The notes under the pieces: generated by a model
What the model saw: only the letters and a program-made list of their open reading frames with translations
Databases searched by the model: none
What the model was told of the DNA's origin: nothing
Made by a program: the position numbers and the translations under genes
Part shown: positions 32,422 to 40,333 of the stretch, piece after piece
How the letters are laid out: every line of letters starts with the position of its first letter
Position numbering within the stretch: position 1 is the stretch's first letter
NCBI GenBank assembly: GCA_028284805.1
Contig: JANQQZ010000151.1
Span: forward strand, 1 to 64,000
DNA: 64,000 bases
Direction of reading: 5' to 3'
Origin: Phycisphaerales bacterium
Lineage (GTDB): Bacteria; Planctomycetota; Phycisphaerae; Phycisphaerales; UBA1924

Positions 32422-33553
32422 AGACGATGAAGCGGTTTCCGAGGAAGTTGAACAGCATGCCGCAGGCGATGCCGGCGATCGCGGCGAACTGAAGGCCGTA
32501 GGGCACGTCCTCCAGGAGCGTGCTGCGGAGCGTCAGCGCGACCGCGTAGTTGACGACCATACCGACAGCCGAGGCCCCGATGAAGCCCACGAGTTGCTTC
32601 CACGGGTTGCCGGCGCGGGCGTAGCTGAACGTGAATCGTCGATTAAGCAGGAAGTTCGAGATGACGCTGACGCCGACACCCGCGGCGAGCGCGAGGGCCT
32701 CCAGAGAGCCGAGCCACTGCAGCAGGCTGAGCACACCAAGGTTTACGATCGTGCCGGACGCGCCCACGACGAGGAACTGGAGCAGGTCCATCGCGGTGCC
32801 GAACTTGTGGATGTAGAGCCTGCGGAGGTGCTGGATGTACTTGAGCTGCTCTTTGAGTGAGAGCTTGCTCTCCCCGTGCAGGCGATCGGAGAAGTGGATG
32901 GGCACCTCGCCGACGTTCTCGATGCCGCACTTGACGATCAGCTCTAGAGCGATCTTGTAGCCGATCGGGTTGAGATGCCGCGCGGCGTCAAAGTCGGCCT
33001 TGCGCATCGCGAAGTAGCCCGACATCGGGTCCTTCGCGCTGGTGAGAGGACGCGCCAGGAGCGTGGCGACGTAGCTGTTGAGCCAGCGGAAGAGGCCCCA
33101 GTCGTCGTCGGTGGTGCCGCCCGGGACATAGCGAGAGCCCAGCACGAACTGCTGGCCCGACTCGAGGGCGAGCACGAGGTCGGGGATCTTCTCGGGGGGG
33201 TGGCTCAGGTCGCAGTCCATACAGACGACGACGGGGTGCGAGGCCTCGCGCAGGCCGTCGACGACCGCGGGGCTCAGTCCGCGGTTCTGCTTGCGGACCA
33301 CGATGCGGGCCCATTCACGCCCTGCCTGCTCGACCGCCTCGACGCTGCCGTCGTTGCTGTCGTCGTCCATGAAGAGCAGCTCGATCTCGATGGCGTGCTC
33401 GTCGCGGATGGCGGCGATGCGTTCGATCACCAGCGGGATGTTGAGGACTTCCTTGTAGGTGGGAACGACCACCGAGATCGGCGTGAGGATCTCGATGCGT
33501 GCGAGTCGGTCGGCGCCATCGAGGTCAGCGGTCGCTGCGGGTGTGCTCATCAA
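32357..33553 (-). CDS. GT2 glycosyltransferase fused to GtrA-like domain
   Basis: A 398-residue protein. Residues about 25-245 are a polyprenyl-phosphate glycosyltransferase of DPM1 type: ISVVVPTYKEVLNIPLVIERI, LLFMDDDSNDGS, VVVCMDCDLSHPPEKIPDLV, LGSRYVPGGTTDDDW and DPMSGYFAMRK. The C-terminal GtrA domain has four membrane helices (FLVVGASGTIVNLGVLSLL, SNFLLNRRFTFSYA, FIGASAVGMVVNYAVAL, GMLFNFLGNRFIVF). It probably makes and flips a polyprenyl-phosphate sugar. The convergent GT87-like gene is a natural user of that donor. Confidence 0.9.
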   Translation of the reverse strand: MMSTPAATADLDGADRLARIEILTPISVVVPTYKEVLNIPLVIERIAAIRDEHAIEIELLFMDDDSNDGSVEAVEQAGREWARIVVRKQNRGLSPAVVDGLREASHPVVVCMDCDLSHPPEKIPDLVLALESGQQFVLGSRYVPGGTTDDDWGLFRWLNSYVATLLARPLTSAKDPMSGYFAMRKADFDAARHLNPIGYKIALELIVKCGIENVGEVPIHFSDRLHGESKLSLKEQLKYIQHLRRLYIHKFGTAMDLLQFLVVGASGTIVNLGVLSLLQWLGSLEALALAAGVGVSVISNFLLNRRFTFSYARAGNPWKQLVGFIGASAVGMVVNYAVALTLRSTLLEDVPYGLQFAAIAGIACGMLFNFLGNRFIVFKKRHPGATKKPAPEPGDTAL

Positions 33554-33703
33554 CTCGGTCCTCGGGCGCGGCTGATCCGACTGTGCCGCCCTCCACCGTG
33601 TTCAGGGGGGGCGTGGTGTGCACTCTATCGGAGAGTGGATCGGCGTGGCTGATCGACTCGGTGAGGCGGAGCGGTGAGATCCGCCATATTCCGAGGCGCC
33701 GAC

Positions 33704-34297
33704 CTAGGCGAAGTAGTCGGGCTCATTTCCCGGCGTCCACTTGATGTTGCACCCGATGCTCGGCTTCTGCGTGCCGGGTGAGGGCTTGCCCGCGAGCAGC
33801 CCGGCGATGGCGGCACGCATGTCGGCACCCGTGATGGGCTCGTCGCTGCCGGGCCTCGAGTCGTCGAGCTGGCCTCGGTAGAAGACCTTGCGATCGGCGT
33901 CGAGGAGGTAGAAGTCGGGCGTGCAGGCTGCGTGGTAGGCCTTGGCGACGGACTGGTCGGGGTCGTGGAGGTACGGGAACGTGTAGCCCCGGTTCTGAGC
34001 CTCAAGCGTCATTCGATCTGGCGCGTCGTCGGGGTAGTCGTCGACATCGTTTGGCTGGATAGCTGCGACACCGATGCCGTGCGACTGGCAGTAGTGCCCG
34101 AGCTTGGCGATCTCGTCGGCGATGTGCTTGACGAATGGGCAGTGGTTGCAGATGAACATGACCAGCGTGCCATGCTCGCCCGCGATGTCGTCGAACGAGA
34201 CGCTGGTGCCGCCCACAGCCGCGTTGTAATTCGGGAGCGCGAAGCCTGGTGCTTCGTCGCCTGGGTTCAGCCGCATCGTGGATGGGGTTCGGGCCAT
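33704..34297 (-). CDS. Thioredoxin-fold / peroxiredoxin-like protein
   Basis: A 197-residue protein from ATG 34297. It follows the AhpC/TSA-like layout of short redoxins: APGFALPNYNAAVGG, LVMFICNHCPFVKHIADEIAKLG with CNHC as the redox motif, GVAAIQPNDVDDYPDD, FPYLHDPDQSVAKAYHAACTPDFYLLDADRKVFYRGQLDD and a C-terminal PSIGCNIKW. This type (CNHCPFVK, then TPDFYL) is widespread and probably reduces disulfides or peroxides in the cytoplasm. No signal peptide is seen. It is encoded next to tRNA-Ser(GCT). Confidence 0.88.
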   Translation of the reverse strand: MARTPSTMRLNPGDEAPGFALPNYNAAVGGTSVSFDDIAGEHGTLVMFICNHCPFVKHIADEIAKLGHYCQSHGIGVAAIQPNDVDDYPDDAPDRMTLEAQNRGYTFPYLHDPDQSVAKAYHAACTPDFYLLDADRKVFYRGQLDDSRPGSDEPITGADMRAAIAGLLAGKPSPGTQKPSIGCNIKWTPGNEPDYFA

Positions 34298-34387
34298 GAT
34301 GTCCTCCGGCGGGTGTGCCGCAGTGTACGGCACTAGTAAAAACAGATACGCCCCGCCAGCTGGCGGGGCGCAAGATCGTTCGGAAAG

Positions 34388-34477
34388 CGGAGCGGGCGGG
34401 ATTCGAACCCGCGGTACGGGGAAATCCCGCACACCGGATTAGCAATCCGGCCCCTTCAGCCTCTCGGGCACCGCTCC
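34388..34477 (-). tRNA. tRNA-Ser (GCT)
   Basis: Minus-strand class II tRNA of 90 bases. The acceptor GGAGCGG pairs with CCGCTCC, discriminator G. The anticodon stem CCGGA/TCCGG frames the loop TTGCTAA with anticodon GCT. A long variable arm and T-arm GGGTTCGAATCCC follow. CCA is not encoded. Confidence 0.95.
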
Positions 34478-34635
34478 AACGGGAGACCAGTGTAGGAAGG
34501 CCGGCGCGACGTGACGAGCCAGCCCGAGCGGAGGACGCCAATGCGGCAAGCCGACTCGCCCTGGGGGGAACAGGGGGTCGGCTCGCCGATGGGGGATGGA
34601 TTCGGTGTGTCTGTCGCGAAGGCGGGACGGGGCAA

Positions 34636-34902
34636 TCAGCCCTGGCCACCCTCGCCGCCCAACATGCCGCGGAGCTGCTTGTTCTCGCGGCGGGTGGCTT
34701 CCAGGTCGAAGACGAGGTACTTGACGGAGACACGGAGGTAGTCGAGCGACTCCTGGAGATCGCTGATGGTCTTCTTCATGCGCTGATGGCGGTCCTTGGT
34801 CTCGCTGGCGAGGTTCTCGAGGTTGCCGCGCTGGTCGGCGGGCAGCTCTTGGATCTTCTCGAGGAGCTTCTGGAACTGGGTCTGGAAATCGTCCTGCTGC
34901 AT
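34636..34902 (-). CDS. Small coiled-coil protein
   Basis: An 88-residue protein from ATG 34902, preceded by AGGGAGAG; ATG 34920 would add six residues. Nearly all of it is predicted coiled coil with heptads in FQTQFQKLLEKIQELPADQ, RHQRMKKTISDLQESLDYLRVSVKYL and ATRRENKQLRGML. The C-terminus is Gly-rich. There is no signal peptide. Layout suggests a homo-oligomer or a partner-binding adaptor, but I recognise no family. It stands alone between tRNA-Ser and the DUF3553-like gene; about 230 bases upstream hold no visible gene. Confidence 0.6.
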   Translation of the reverse strand: MQQDDFQTQFQKLLEKIQELPADQRGNLENLASETKDRHQRMKKTISDLQESLDYLRVSVKYLVFDLEATRRENKQLRGMLGGEGGQG

Positions 34903-35128
34903 CGTGTCTCTCCCTGGCATGCTCGTCTTGTCGATGTCGCGCCGGGCCCCTGCCCGTGCCGCGGGAAAGAGCAGTTCAACTCGTGGTCCAAGCGTGCCAG
35001 GGTGGTTCTTGGATGGAGAGCCGTCCGAAAACGTCCTCGATCACGGCGCGCGAGGCGTGACGGGGTAGCGGCCTTTCGGGCTGGTGGGGTTGGCTGGTCG
35101 TGCGGCGCGTGCGGGGTGTTGCCCTTGC

Positions 35129-35749
35129 TCAACGCCGTCCGGCGACCCGACGCATCGCGGCCTTGGCCGGCTCGGGTGCCGCAGCAACGATCTTCGACGC
35201 GGACGCAGGATCAGACCGGGCAAGCTCAAGGCCAATCTCGGCGGCGTGGGCGTCCAGAGCTCGCTGAAACCGCTCGAAGTGTCGCTCGAGGTCGTGCCGG
35301 CTAAAGCGGGAGAGCGGGTCGGCGAGGCCGGTCTGCATCGCGGCCCAATCGAGCAGGCTCGAGCCCTGTCCCGTGAAGCGGTACAGATCGAGCGTGGCCT
35401 TGAACCGGTCGGCGAGGCCCCGGAAGGGATCGCATGCGGCCTCGGGAACCTCGGACAGTACCTCGGCGATGCGCGACTCGTCGACTTGCCCCAGGGCAGC
35501 CTTGGCCGCGGCGTGTTCCTCGGCGTCGCGCATGCGGGTGGCTTCTTCAGCGGGACGCAGATCGGCGACCGCAGCCGATAGCTTTCGGACCCCCGCTCGC
35601 TCGAAACGGATGGTCAGCCGCTGCGTGGGCTTGCCCTCAACGGTGGCCGGCTCGACGGCGGTGATCAGACCGATCCCCCACTCCGGCTTGGCCCCGTGCA
35701 TGACTCGGTCACCGAACGACCAGCCGTCGGATGGGTTCTGGGCAGTCAT
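35129..35749 (-). CDS. DUF3553-domain protein
   Basis: A 206-residue protein from ATG 35749. Residues 10-60 (WSFGDRVMHGAKPEWGIGLITAVE ... RLTIRFERAGVRKL) match the DUF3553 pattern, a small SH3-like barrel also found at the end of some UvrD-type helicases and CarD-like proteins. Residues 60-206 are helical and charged, rich in Ala and Arg. Nucleic-acid or RNA polymerase binding is possible but inferred only from the SH3-like barrel. It diverges from rpoZ. Confidence 0.7.
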   Translation of the reverse strand: MTAQNPSDGWSFGDRVMHGAKPEWGIGLITAVEPATVEGKPTQRLTIRFERAGVRKLSAAVADLRPAEEATRMRDAEEHAAAKAALGQVDESRIAEVLSEVPEAACDPFRGLADRFKATLDLYRFTGQGSSLLDWAAMQTGLADPLSRFSRHDLERHFERFQRALDAHAAEIGLELARSDPASASKIVAAAPEPAKAAMRRVAGRR

Positions 35750-35994
35750 GCGTGGTCGTCCTGAGGCGGCCCCGCGATGCTGGGCACCGCTCAGCGGGCC
35801 GGTCTCGCTTCTGGGACGCATCGGATTGGGATCGAACCGGCGGCCTCGGCCTTCGGGGGCCTTGCACCAACCGCTGGCCTACAATCGTGGCCTGCTCGGG
35901 ATCCCGGGTCAAGCCCGATCTGCCGTGATGGGAGCGGCAGGCAGCCTCCCGATTTTGGAACTGTCCCAGCACCAACCAAAGGCGAAGCGCCCGC

Positions 35995-36237
35995 ATGATC
36001 GACGCACTGAAGAGCGAAGAGATCGTTGAGAAGTTCGGCGGCCGGTTCAAGCTGACCGCGGTCATCCAGCGTCGGCTGGTCCAGCTGCTCGAGGGCGCGA
36101 GGCCGATGGTGGAGCGCGACGGTCGTACGGACCTCGAAGTCGTGATTCAGGAGATCCTCGAGGACAAGCTCGAGATCGACGACTCACCCGTCGAGGAGGC
36201 CGAGGCTCTCCCTGCAGCAGACGAGCCCCTGCTCTAG
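35995..36237 (+). CDS. rpoZ: RNA polymerase omega subunit
   Basis: An 80-residue protein with the omega core FGGRFKLTAVIQRRLVQLLEGARPMV and EVVIQEILEDKLEI, followed by an acidic tail. Omega folds and holds the beta-prime subunit. It lies 12 bases before coaC, a pairing found in many bacteria (rpoZ-coaBC), which supports both calls. The 245 bases upstream contain no gene that I can support. Confidence 0.9.
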   Translation: MIDALKSEEIVEKFGGRFKLTAVIQRRLVQLLEGARPMVERDGRTDLEVVIQEILEDKLEIDDSPVEEAEALPAADEPLL

Positions 36238-36249
36238 CACGGTGCCGGT

Positions 36250-36810
36250 ATGGTTGCGGACCCGACCGGCAAACGGATCATCCTCGGCGTATGCGGCGGG
36301 ATCGCCGCGTACAAGTCTGCGGCACTCACGAGCCGCCTCGCACAGTCTGGCGCCGAGGTCACGGTGCTGATGACCGAGGCGGCGACGCGGTTTGTCACGC
36401 CGCTGACGTTCCAGGCGCTCTCCGCACGTCCGGTGTACAGCTCCGCGTGGCAGCACACAGAGAGCCACGATCCGCAGCACATCGCGCTCGCACGTTCTGC
36501 GGATCTGGCCGTGGTCGCGCCCTGCACCATGGACTGCCTCGCGAAACTTGCCACTGGTCGGTGCGACGACGTGGTGACGCTCGCGCTCTCCGCGGTCGAC
36601 CGCGCCACGACGCCGGTACTGCTTGCGCCGAGCATGAACGCGGTCATGTGGAACCAGCCCTCGACCCAGCGGAACCTGACGCAGCTGCGCGAGGACGGCT
36701 TCGAGATTCTCGAGCCGGGCGAGGGCTGGCAGGCGTGCCGGACATCGGGCCCGGGACGGATGCCCGAGCCGGAAGCCATCGCGGAGGTCGTGGCCGCGAG
36801 GCTGGCATGA
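36250..36810 (+). CDS. coaC: Phosphopantothenoylcysteine decarboxylase (CoaC-type flavoprotein)
   Basis: A 186-residue HFCD-family flavoprotein that decarboxylates 4'-phosphopantothenoylcysteine in coenzyme A synthesis. Motifs: LGVCGGIAAYKSAALTSRL (FMN binding), VVAPCTMDCLAKLATG, LAPSMNAVMWNQPSTQRNL (the PxMN motif) and ACRTSGPGRMPEPEAI (substrate clamp). Only the CoaC half is here; the CoaB synthetase is not fused as in E. coli Dfp. It is co-transcribed with rpoZ. Confidence 0.93.
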   Translation: MVADPTGKRIILGVCGGIAAYKSAALTSRLAQSGAEVTVLMTEAATRFVTPLTFQALSARPVYSSAWQHTESHDPQHIALARSADLAVVAPCTMDCLAKLATGRCDDVVTLALSAVDRATTPVLLAPSMNAVMWNQPSTQRNLTQLREDGFEILEPGEGWQACRTSGPGRMPEPEAIAEVVAARLA

Positions 36811-36863
36811 CACACGGCTGGCCGAGGTAGCGGCGGCTCCCTACACTGGGTCCGACACGTGCC

Positions 36864-36950
36864 GGAGAGGTGGCAGAGCGGTTGAATGCGCCGGATTCGA
36901 AATCCGGTATGGCCTTCGGGTCATCGGGGGTTCGAATCCCCCCCTCTCCG
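36864..36950 (+). tRNA. tRNA-Ser (CGA), integration site of the island
   Basis: Class II tRNA of 87 bases. Acceptor GGAGAGG pairs with CCTCTCC, discriminator G. The anticodon stem CCGGA/TCCGG frames loop TTCGAAA with anticodon CGA. A long variable arm and T-arm GGGTTCGAATCCC follow. Its last 14 bases are part of a 17-bp sequence repeated at 51905-51921, so the gene served as the attachment site and was left intact. Confidence 0.95.
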
Positions 36951-36953
36951 CTT
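36937..36953 (+). repeat. attL-like repeat (tRNA-Ser 3' end)
   Basis: TCCCCCCCTCTCCGCTT, covering the last 14 bases of tRNA-Ser(CGA) plus three more. An identical copy lies at 51905-51921. This is the expected footprint of tyrosine-recombinase integration at a tRNA gene. Confidence 0.8.
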
Positions 36954-36957
36954 CGAT

Positions 36958-37013
36958 AAGACCCCGTTGCTCGGAGCACTGTGTTTGCAGTGCCTTACGA
37001 GCAATGGGGTCTT
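36958..37013 (+). repeat. Long stable hairpin between tRNA-Ser and the reverse transcriptase
   Basis: Arms 36958-36973 and 36998-37013 pair over 16 bp with a single G-U, and an inner stem GCACTG/CAGTGC (36976-36981 with 36988-36993) extends it, capped by a 6-base loop. There is no T tract after it, so a simple intrinsic terminator is unlikely. It sits 210 bases upstream of the reverse transcriptase start and is the only strong structure in the 270-base gap. It may be part of a non-coding RNA used by the RT. The rest of the gap (37014-37222) shows no open frame worth calling. Confidence 0.6.
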
Positions 37014-37222
37014 GTCATTGACCCTGCTGCCCTATTTCTGCCTAGTTCGCGAGATCGCAGTGCCCAAGGACGCGCTCCACGAATGCCCTCCCGGAGACCG
37101 ATTAGCACTCTCTTCTCGCGGTGGTTCATGGGTCGGGATCCGACGTTGAAATGGAAGGACAAAGTGGGCATTTCGTCGAGTCATAGAGGCTACTTCCTGA
37201 CCCGTTTCCTAACGTCAACCCA

Positions 37223-38722
37223 ATGGATGAGAAAGCCGCTGCACAGTCCAAGTCGATCCTGACAATGTCCGCCGACGAGGCCCGGCGCTTTCTGCTGAAG
37301 CCGGTGAGCTACTGCAGCATCGATTTCCCGGACTACATCGACTTCACCCAGGTGCTCACTGAGACCGCGACGCTACTAGATACTGCGAGTCTATCGAGCA
37401 TGCAGGATCACACCCCTCGCGATGAGTCTGGTGTCAACTACACCCTCTTGGCGAACAAAGACGGCCGGCACGCGTGGCGACCATTTCAGATCATTCATCC
37501 TGCCCTCTACGTGTCGCTCGTCCAGACGCTGACAGCCGAAGACGCCTGGAAAGCGATTACAGATCGTTTCGCAACGTTCTCCAGCCTGCCACGGATCGAC
37601 TGCCTGAGTATCCCGGTTGAATCACAAACCAAGCGGAGCGACCAGGCAGAGCAGGTGACGCAATGGTGGCAAGGGATCGAGCAAAGATCTATCGAGTTGT
37701 CGATCGAGTACCAGTACGTGCTGCACGCCGACATCTCGGACTGCTACGGATCGATCTACACGCACTCGATCCCGTGGGCGCTGCACACGCGGCCCGTTGC
37801 GAAGGCGAAACGCAAACGCGGCGAGCTGTTGGGCAATGAGATCGACGGCACGATTCAGGACATGCGTGAAGGACAAACGAACGGTATCCCCCAAGGTTCA
37901 GTCGTCATGGACTTCATCGCCGAGATGGTCCTCGGCTACGCCGACGAGCTTCTCGCCGAACGGCTGGACGCTGCAGGAGTCACTGAGTACTACATCCTTC
38001 GATACCGCGACGACTACCGGGTGTTCGTCAATAACCCGGAGCTCGGCGAGTTGATCCTGCGCACGCTGACCGAGGTGCTGATCGATCTTGGCCTGAAGCT
38101 CAATGGCTCCAAGACATCCCAGGCCCAGCCTGTTGTGCGAGCGTCGCTAAAGCCAGACAAGTGGGCATGGCTGCTCCACAAGCAACGCGATTTCAACCTG
38201 CAGAAGCAGCTGCTGGGGATCCATGCGCACGGGACCGAGTTCCCAAATGCTGGCAGCCTAATGATCGCCATGTCCGCGTTCCACAAGCGGCTGATGCGTG
38301 CGAAGAAGGTACGAGCACCACTGCCCATGATCGGTGTCGCGCTCGACATCGCGATCCACAGCCCGAGGGTGTTCCCCGCGTGCGCCGCCGTGATCAGTCG
38401 TCTGCTTCAGGAACTCGGCTCGAATCAAGAACGGCGCGATGTTCTCCAGAAAGTTCTCACTCGAATCAGGACCCTCCCGAATGTTGGGACCTTGGAGGTT
38501 TGGCTGCAACGTATCAGTCATCCGATCCAAGCCCAACTGGGCTACGAGGAACAGATCTGTGAGATCGTTCGCAGCCCGGGCGACAGCCTCTGGAACAATG
38601 ACTGGATATCGTCGAAGCCGCTCCTCAAGGCTCTGGGCCAAGACATCGTCGATCGGAAGGCGTTGGGCATCCTGAGCGTGGTCGTCCAACCAGACGAAAT
38701 CGATCTATTTTCCTACGAGTAA
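37223..38722 (+). CDS. Reverse transcriptase, unknown-group / DRT-Abi-like
   Basis: A 499-residue RT. Motif A is LHADISDCYGSIYTHSIPWAL (catalytic Asp170), motif B NGIPQGSVVMDFIAEMVLGYAD, motif C ILRYRDDYRVF (YRDD at 261-264), then LGLKLNGSKT. The SIYTHSIPWAL block is characteristic of the Abi/DRT and unknown-group RTs, not group II introns or retrons. The 200-residue C-terminal extension is helical and has no recognised domain. It is the first gene of the island, and a strong hairpin lies upstream. A defence role is inferred from family; the exact class is not assigned. Confidence 0.82.
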   Translation: MDEKAAAQSKSILTMSADEARRFLLKPVSYCSIDFPDYIDFTQVLTETATLLDTASLSSMQDHTPRDESGVNYTLLANKDGRHAWRPFQIIHPALYVSLVQTLTAEDAWKAITDRFATFSSLPRIDCLSIPVESQTKRSDQAEQVTQWWQGIEQRSIELSIEYQYVLHADISDCYGSIYTHSIPWALHTRPVAKAKRKRGELLGNEIDGTIQDMREGQTNGIPQGSVVMDFIAEMVLGYADELLAERLDAAGVTEYYILRYRDDYRVFVNNPELGELILRTLTEVLIDLGLKLNGSKTSQAQPVVRASLKPDKWAWLLHKQRDFNLQKQLLGIHAHGTEFPNAGSLMIAMSAFHKRLMRAKKVRAPLPMIGVALDIAIHSPRVFPACAAVISRLLQELGSNQERRDVLQKVLTRIRTLPNVGTLEVWLQRISHPIQAQLGYEEQICEIVRSPGDSLWNNDWISSKPLLKALGQDIVDRKALGILSVVVQPDEIDLFSYE

Positions 38723-38814
38723 TGGCGGTCACACAGGCTCAGATACAACTGCCGGTCCTGTATCACCGATGCTGACCGCAGAGCACTTGAGCCCGAGGGC
38801 GTTCCCGGCCAAAT

Positions 38815-39384
38815 TCAAGCCGGCGTCTCACCTGCCTTGGTCTTCTTCTCCCACGCTTTCCAGGCCTTCATCGCGAGGTGCGGCAGGTTCTTGCTCGTGT
38901 CGTACGTAAAACGTGCCCGAGCGTGCCCGAGGACGCCGGCGTGGACGAGGAACCGGGTCGCGACGCGCACCTGGTAGTCCGGGATCTCCGCGTGCATGAG
39001 CCGCTCCACCTCCTGGTGGATCCAGTTGAACTTCACGGCCCCGGAGCCGCCGTCGATCGCCTCCGCCACAACGCCGTAGGTCTTCTCTGGGCACCGGAAC
39101 GGCGGGGCGCCCCCTGAGCGGTGCTCGGCGAGCGCCACATCGTGGCGGCCGTGATCAATGCTGTAGCCGACCACCGCCTTGGCCTGCTTGGGCTTGGCTC
39201 GGGGCTCGCGGCTGCGGCGCTCTGCGAGGTGAATTTCGTAGTCGATGTCAGCGTCCAAGTGCTGGCCCAGCCGTCGGATAGCTCGTAGGGCCGCTCTTGC
39301 CTTGGAGGGGTCGGACAGACCCCTGTCAGCCTGCTCCCGGATCTCTTCCGCGGTCGTGTATGGGCTCTTGGGGCGGCGGCTCAT
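38815..39384 (-). CDS. Island protein, paralogue of the 41481-42038 gene
   Basis: A 189-residue protein from ATG 39384. The N-terminal half is helical and charged (SDPSKARAALRAIRRLGQHLDADIDYEIHLAERRSREPR). The C-terminal half has PFRCPEKTYGVVAEAIDG, HQEVERLMHAEIPDYQVRVATRFLVHAGVLGHARARFTYD. The same blocks recur in the gene at 41481-42038 (PFKCPHEVYRAVTGAIAG, KESIADYGVRTPLRFWAVLGLVRHDQARFT). Both lie on the minus strand around the recombinase module. The C-terminal part looks like a winged helix, so a DNA-binding role is plausible; no family is recognised. Confidence 0.55.
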   Translation of the reverse strand: MSRRPKSPYTTAEEIREQADRGLSDPSKARAALRAIRRLGQHLDADIDYEIHLAERRSREPRAKPKQAKAVVGYSIDHGRHDVALAEHRSGGAPPFRCPEKTYGVVAEAIDGGSGAVKFNWIHQEVERLMHAEIPDYQVRVATRFLVHAGVLGHARARFTYDTSKNLPHLAMKAWKAWEKKTKAGETPA

Positions 39385-39485
39385 CCTTTCAGAATATCGG
39401 GAATCGGTGACTTGGGACTTGACCCAGCCGCGAGGCTTGTCGTACATTTCCTGGGACCGGTTATCCGTAATCTGGAAGAAGTGCC

Positions 39486-39935
39486 ATGAGCGACAGCAGC
39501 GTGATCCAGCTTCAGCGACTGTGGGATGAGAGCCCGACGCGGGAGACCTTCGACCGGCACAAGGAGATGCGTAAGCACCTCGCGTTCTTCTTGGGGATGC
39601 TCCTGCTGGAGGCGAATCGGAAGGGGGGCGGCTGGGATGCCAAAGACGTCGCGGACGTTCTGGGCTACATGGATGCCGACATCACCGATGCTCGCGAAGC
39701 CGACCTCGGGATGGCGATCGCGCTCGACCTTGAGCTGCTGACGCCCGCGCCGCACCCGACGGAGCCGGAGCGGTCTGTGTGGATCCCGACCGCCGAAGCC
39801 TGGCAGATCCGAGACGAGTCTGATCGGAAGTGCCGGGAAGCGGTCGAGCGGAACGGCGGGACCTACGTCGAGGATGATGAGTACCTTGGGCCGCCCTCGC
39901 CGACCCCGGAGGAGTTCCGGGAGGTGTCGTCGTGA
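39486..39935 (+). CDS. Island hypothetical protein, first gene of recombinase module
   Basis: A 149-residue acidic protein from ATG 39486. The N-terminal half is helical (RETFDRHKEMRKHLAFFLGMLLLEANRK) and the C-terminal half is Pro- and Glu-rich (PHPTEPERSVWIPTAEAWQIRDESDRKCREAV). It diverges from the 39384 gene over about 100 bases, which likely hold both promoters. Its stop overlaps the GTG start of the HTH gene (GTGA), so it is co-expressed with the excisionase-like protein and integrase. Function unknown. Confidence 0.55.
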   Translation: MSDSSVIQLQRLWDESPTRETFDRHKEMRKHLAFFLGMLLLEANRKGGGWDAKDVADVLGYMDADITDAREADLGMAIALDLELLTPAPHPTEPERSVWIPTAEAWQIRDESDRKCREAVERNGGTYVEDDEYLGPPSPTPEEFREVSS

Positions 39936-40333
39936 GCGCCCGGCCCTTGCCGCGGCAGCTGCGTCTGCTTCCCCGGCTTGATCTCCTGGTTGCGCGATGG
40001 ACATGGGCTGTCCTGGAGCGCGTGCAGCAGCGAGGGGATCGCCTGCCTCGACAGTCGTGGACCGGCGCACCGCGCTCCCGAGTCGAGGGGGCGTCCCGCA
40101 CGATTGGGCTCGCGATGGTCAGCCCGGAGATGGTCGCCGAGGCGGCGCTCACGGCGGGCTGGCCGCCGGTGATGACGCTGGAGGAAGCGGCCGAAGCTAT
40201 GCGAATCAGCCCGCAGACGCTGCGCCGCTATGTCAGCGAGGGCAAGTTCAAGAAATGCGTGAAGCGCGGCTGGCCGACGCTGTTCTGGCGTGACTCGCTG
40301 ATCAGCGAGTTCATGAAAGGGCCGTGCCGGTGA
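39932..40333 (+). CDS. Excisionase-like helix-turn-helix protein
   Basis: A 133-residue protein from GTG 39932. The C-terminal 60 residues form a MerR/excisionase-type winged helix: MTLEEAAEAMRISPQTLRRYVSEGKFKKCVKRGWPTLFWRDSLISEFM. The N-terminal part is basic and Pro/Arg-rich. It overlaps the gene before (GTGA) and the integrase after (10 bases), the usual place for an Xis. A role in excision or in controlling the integrase is inferred. ATG starts further in (116, 119 codons downstream) would remove the basic N-terminus and cannot be excluded. Confidence 0.65.
   Translation: MSARPLPRQLRLLPRLDLLVARWTWAVLERVQQRGDRLPRQSWTGAPRSRVEGASRTIGLAMVSPEMVAEAALTAGWPPVMTLEEAAEAMRISPQTLRRYVSEGKFKKCVKRGWPTLFWRDSLISEFMKGPCR

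Noticed and set aside
35827-35895. tRNA-like stretch with GGTTCGATCCC on the minus strand
   Set aside because: The T-stem does not pair, no acceptor stem is found and the anticodon arm is not standard; probably chance or a remnant.
36958-37013. Intrinsic terminator for tRNA-Ser(CGA)
   Set aside because: The stem is longer than usual and no T tract follows; kept as a structured element instead.
37223-38722. Group II intron or retron RT
   Set aside because: The maturase domain and intron RNA motifs are missing, and the retron hallmark motifs are not seen; the SIYTHSIPWAL block fits Abi/DRT-type RTs better.
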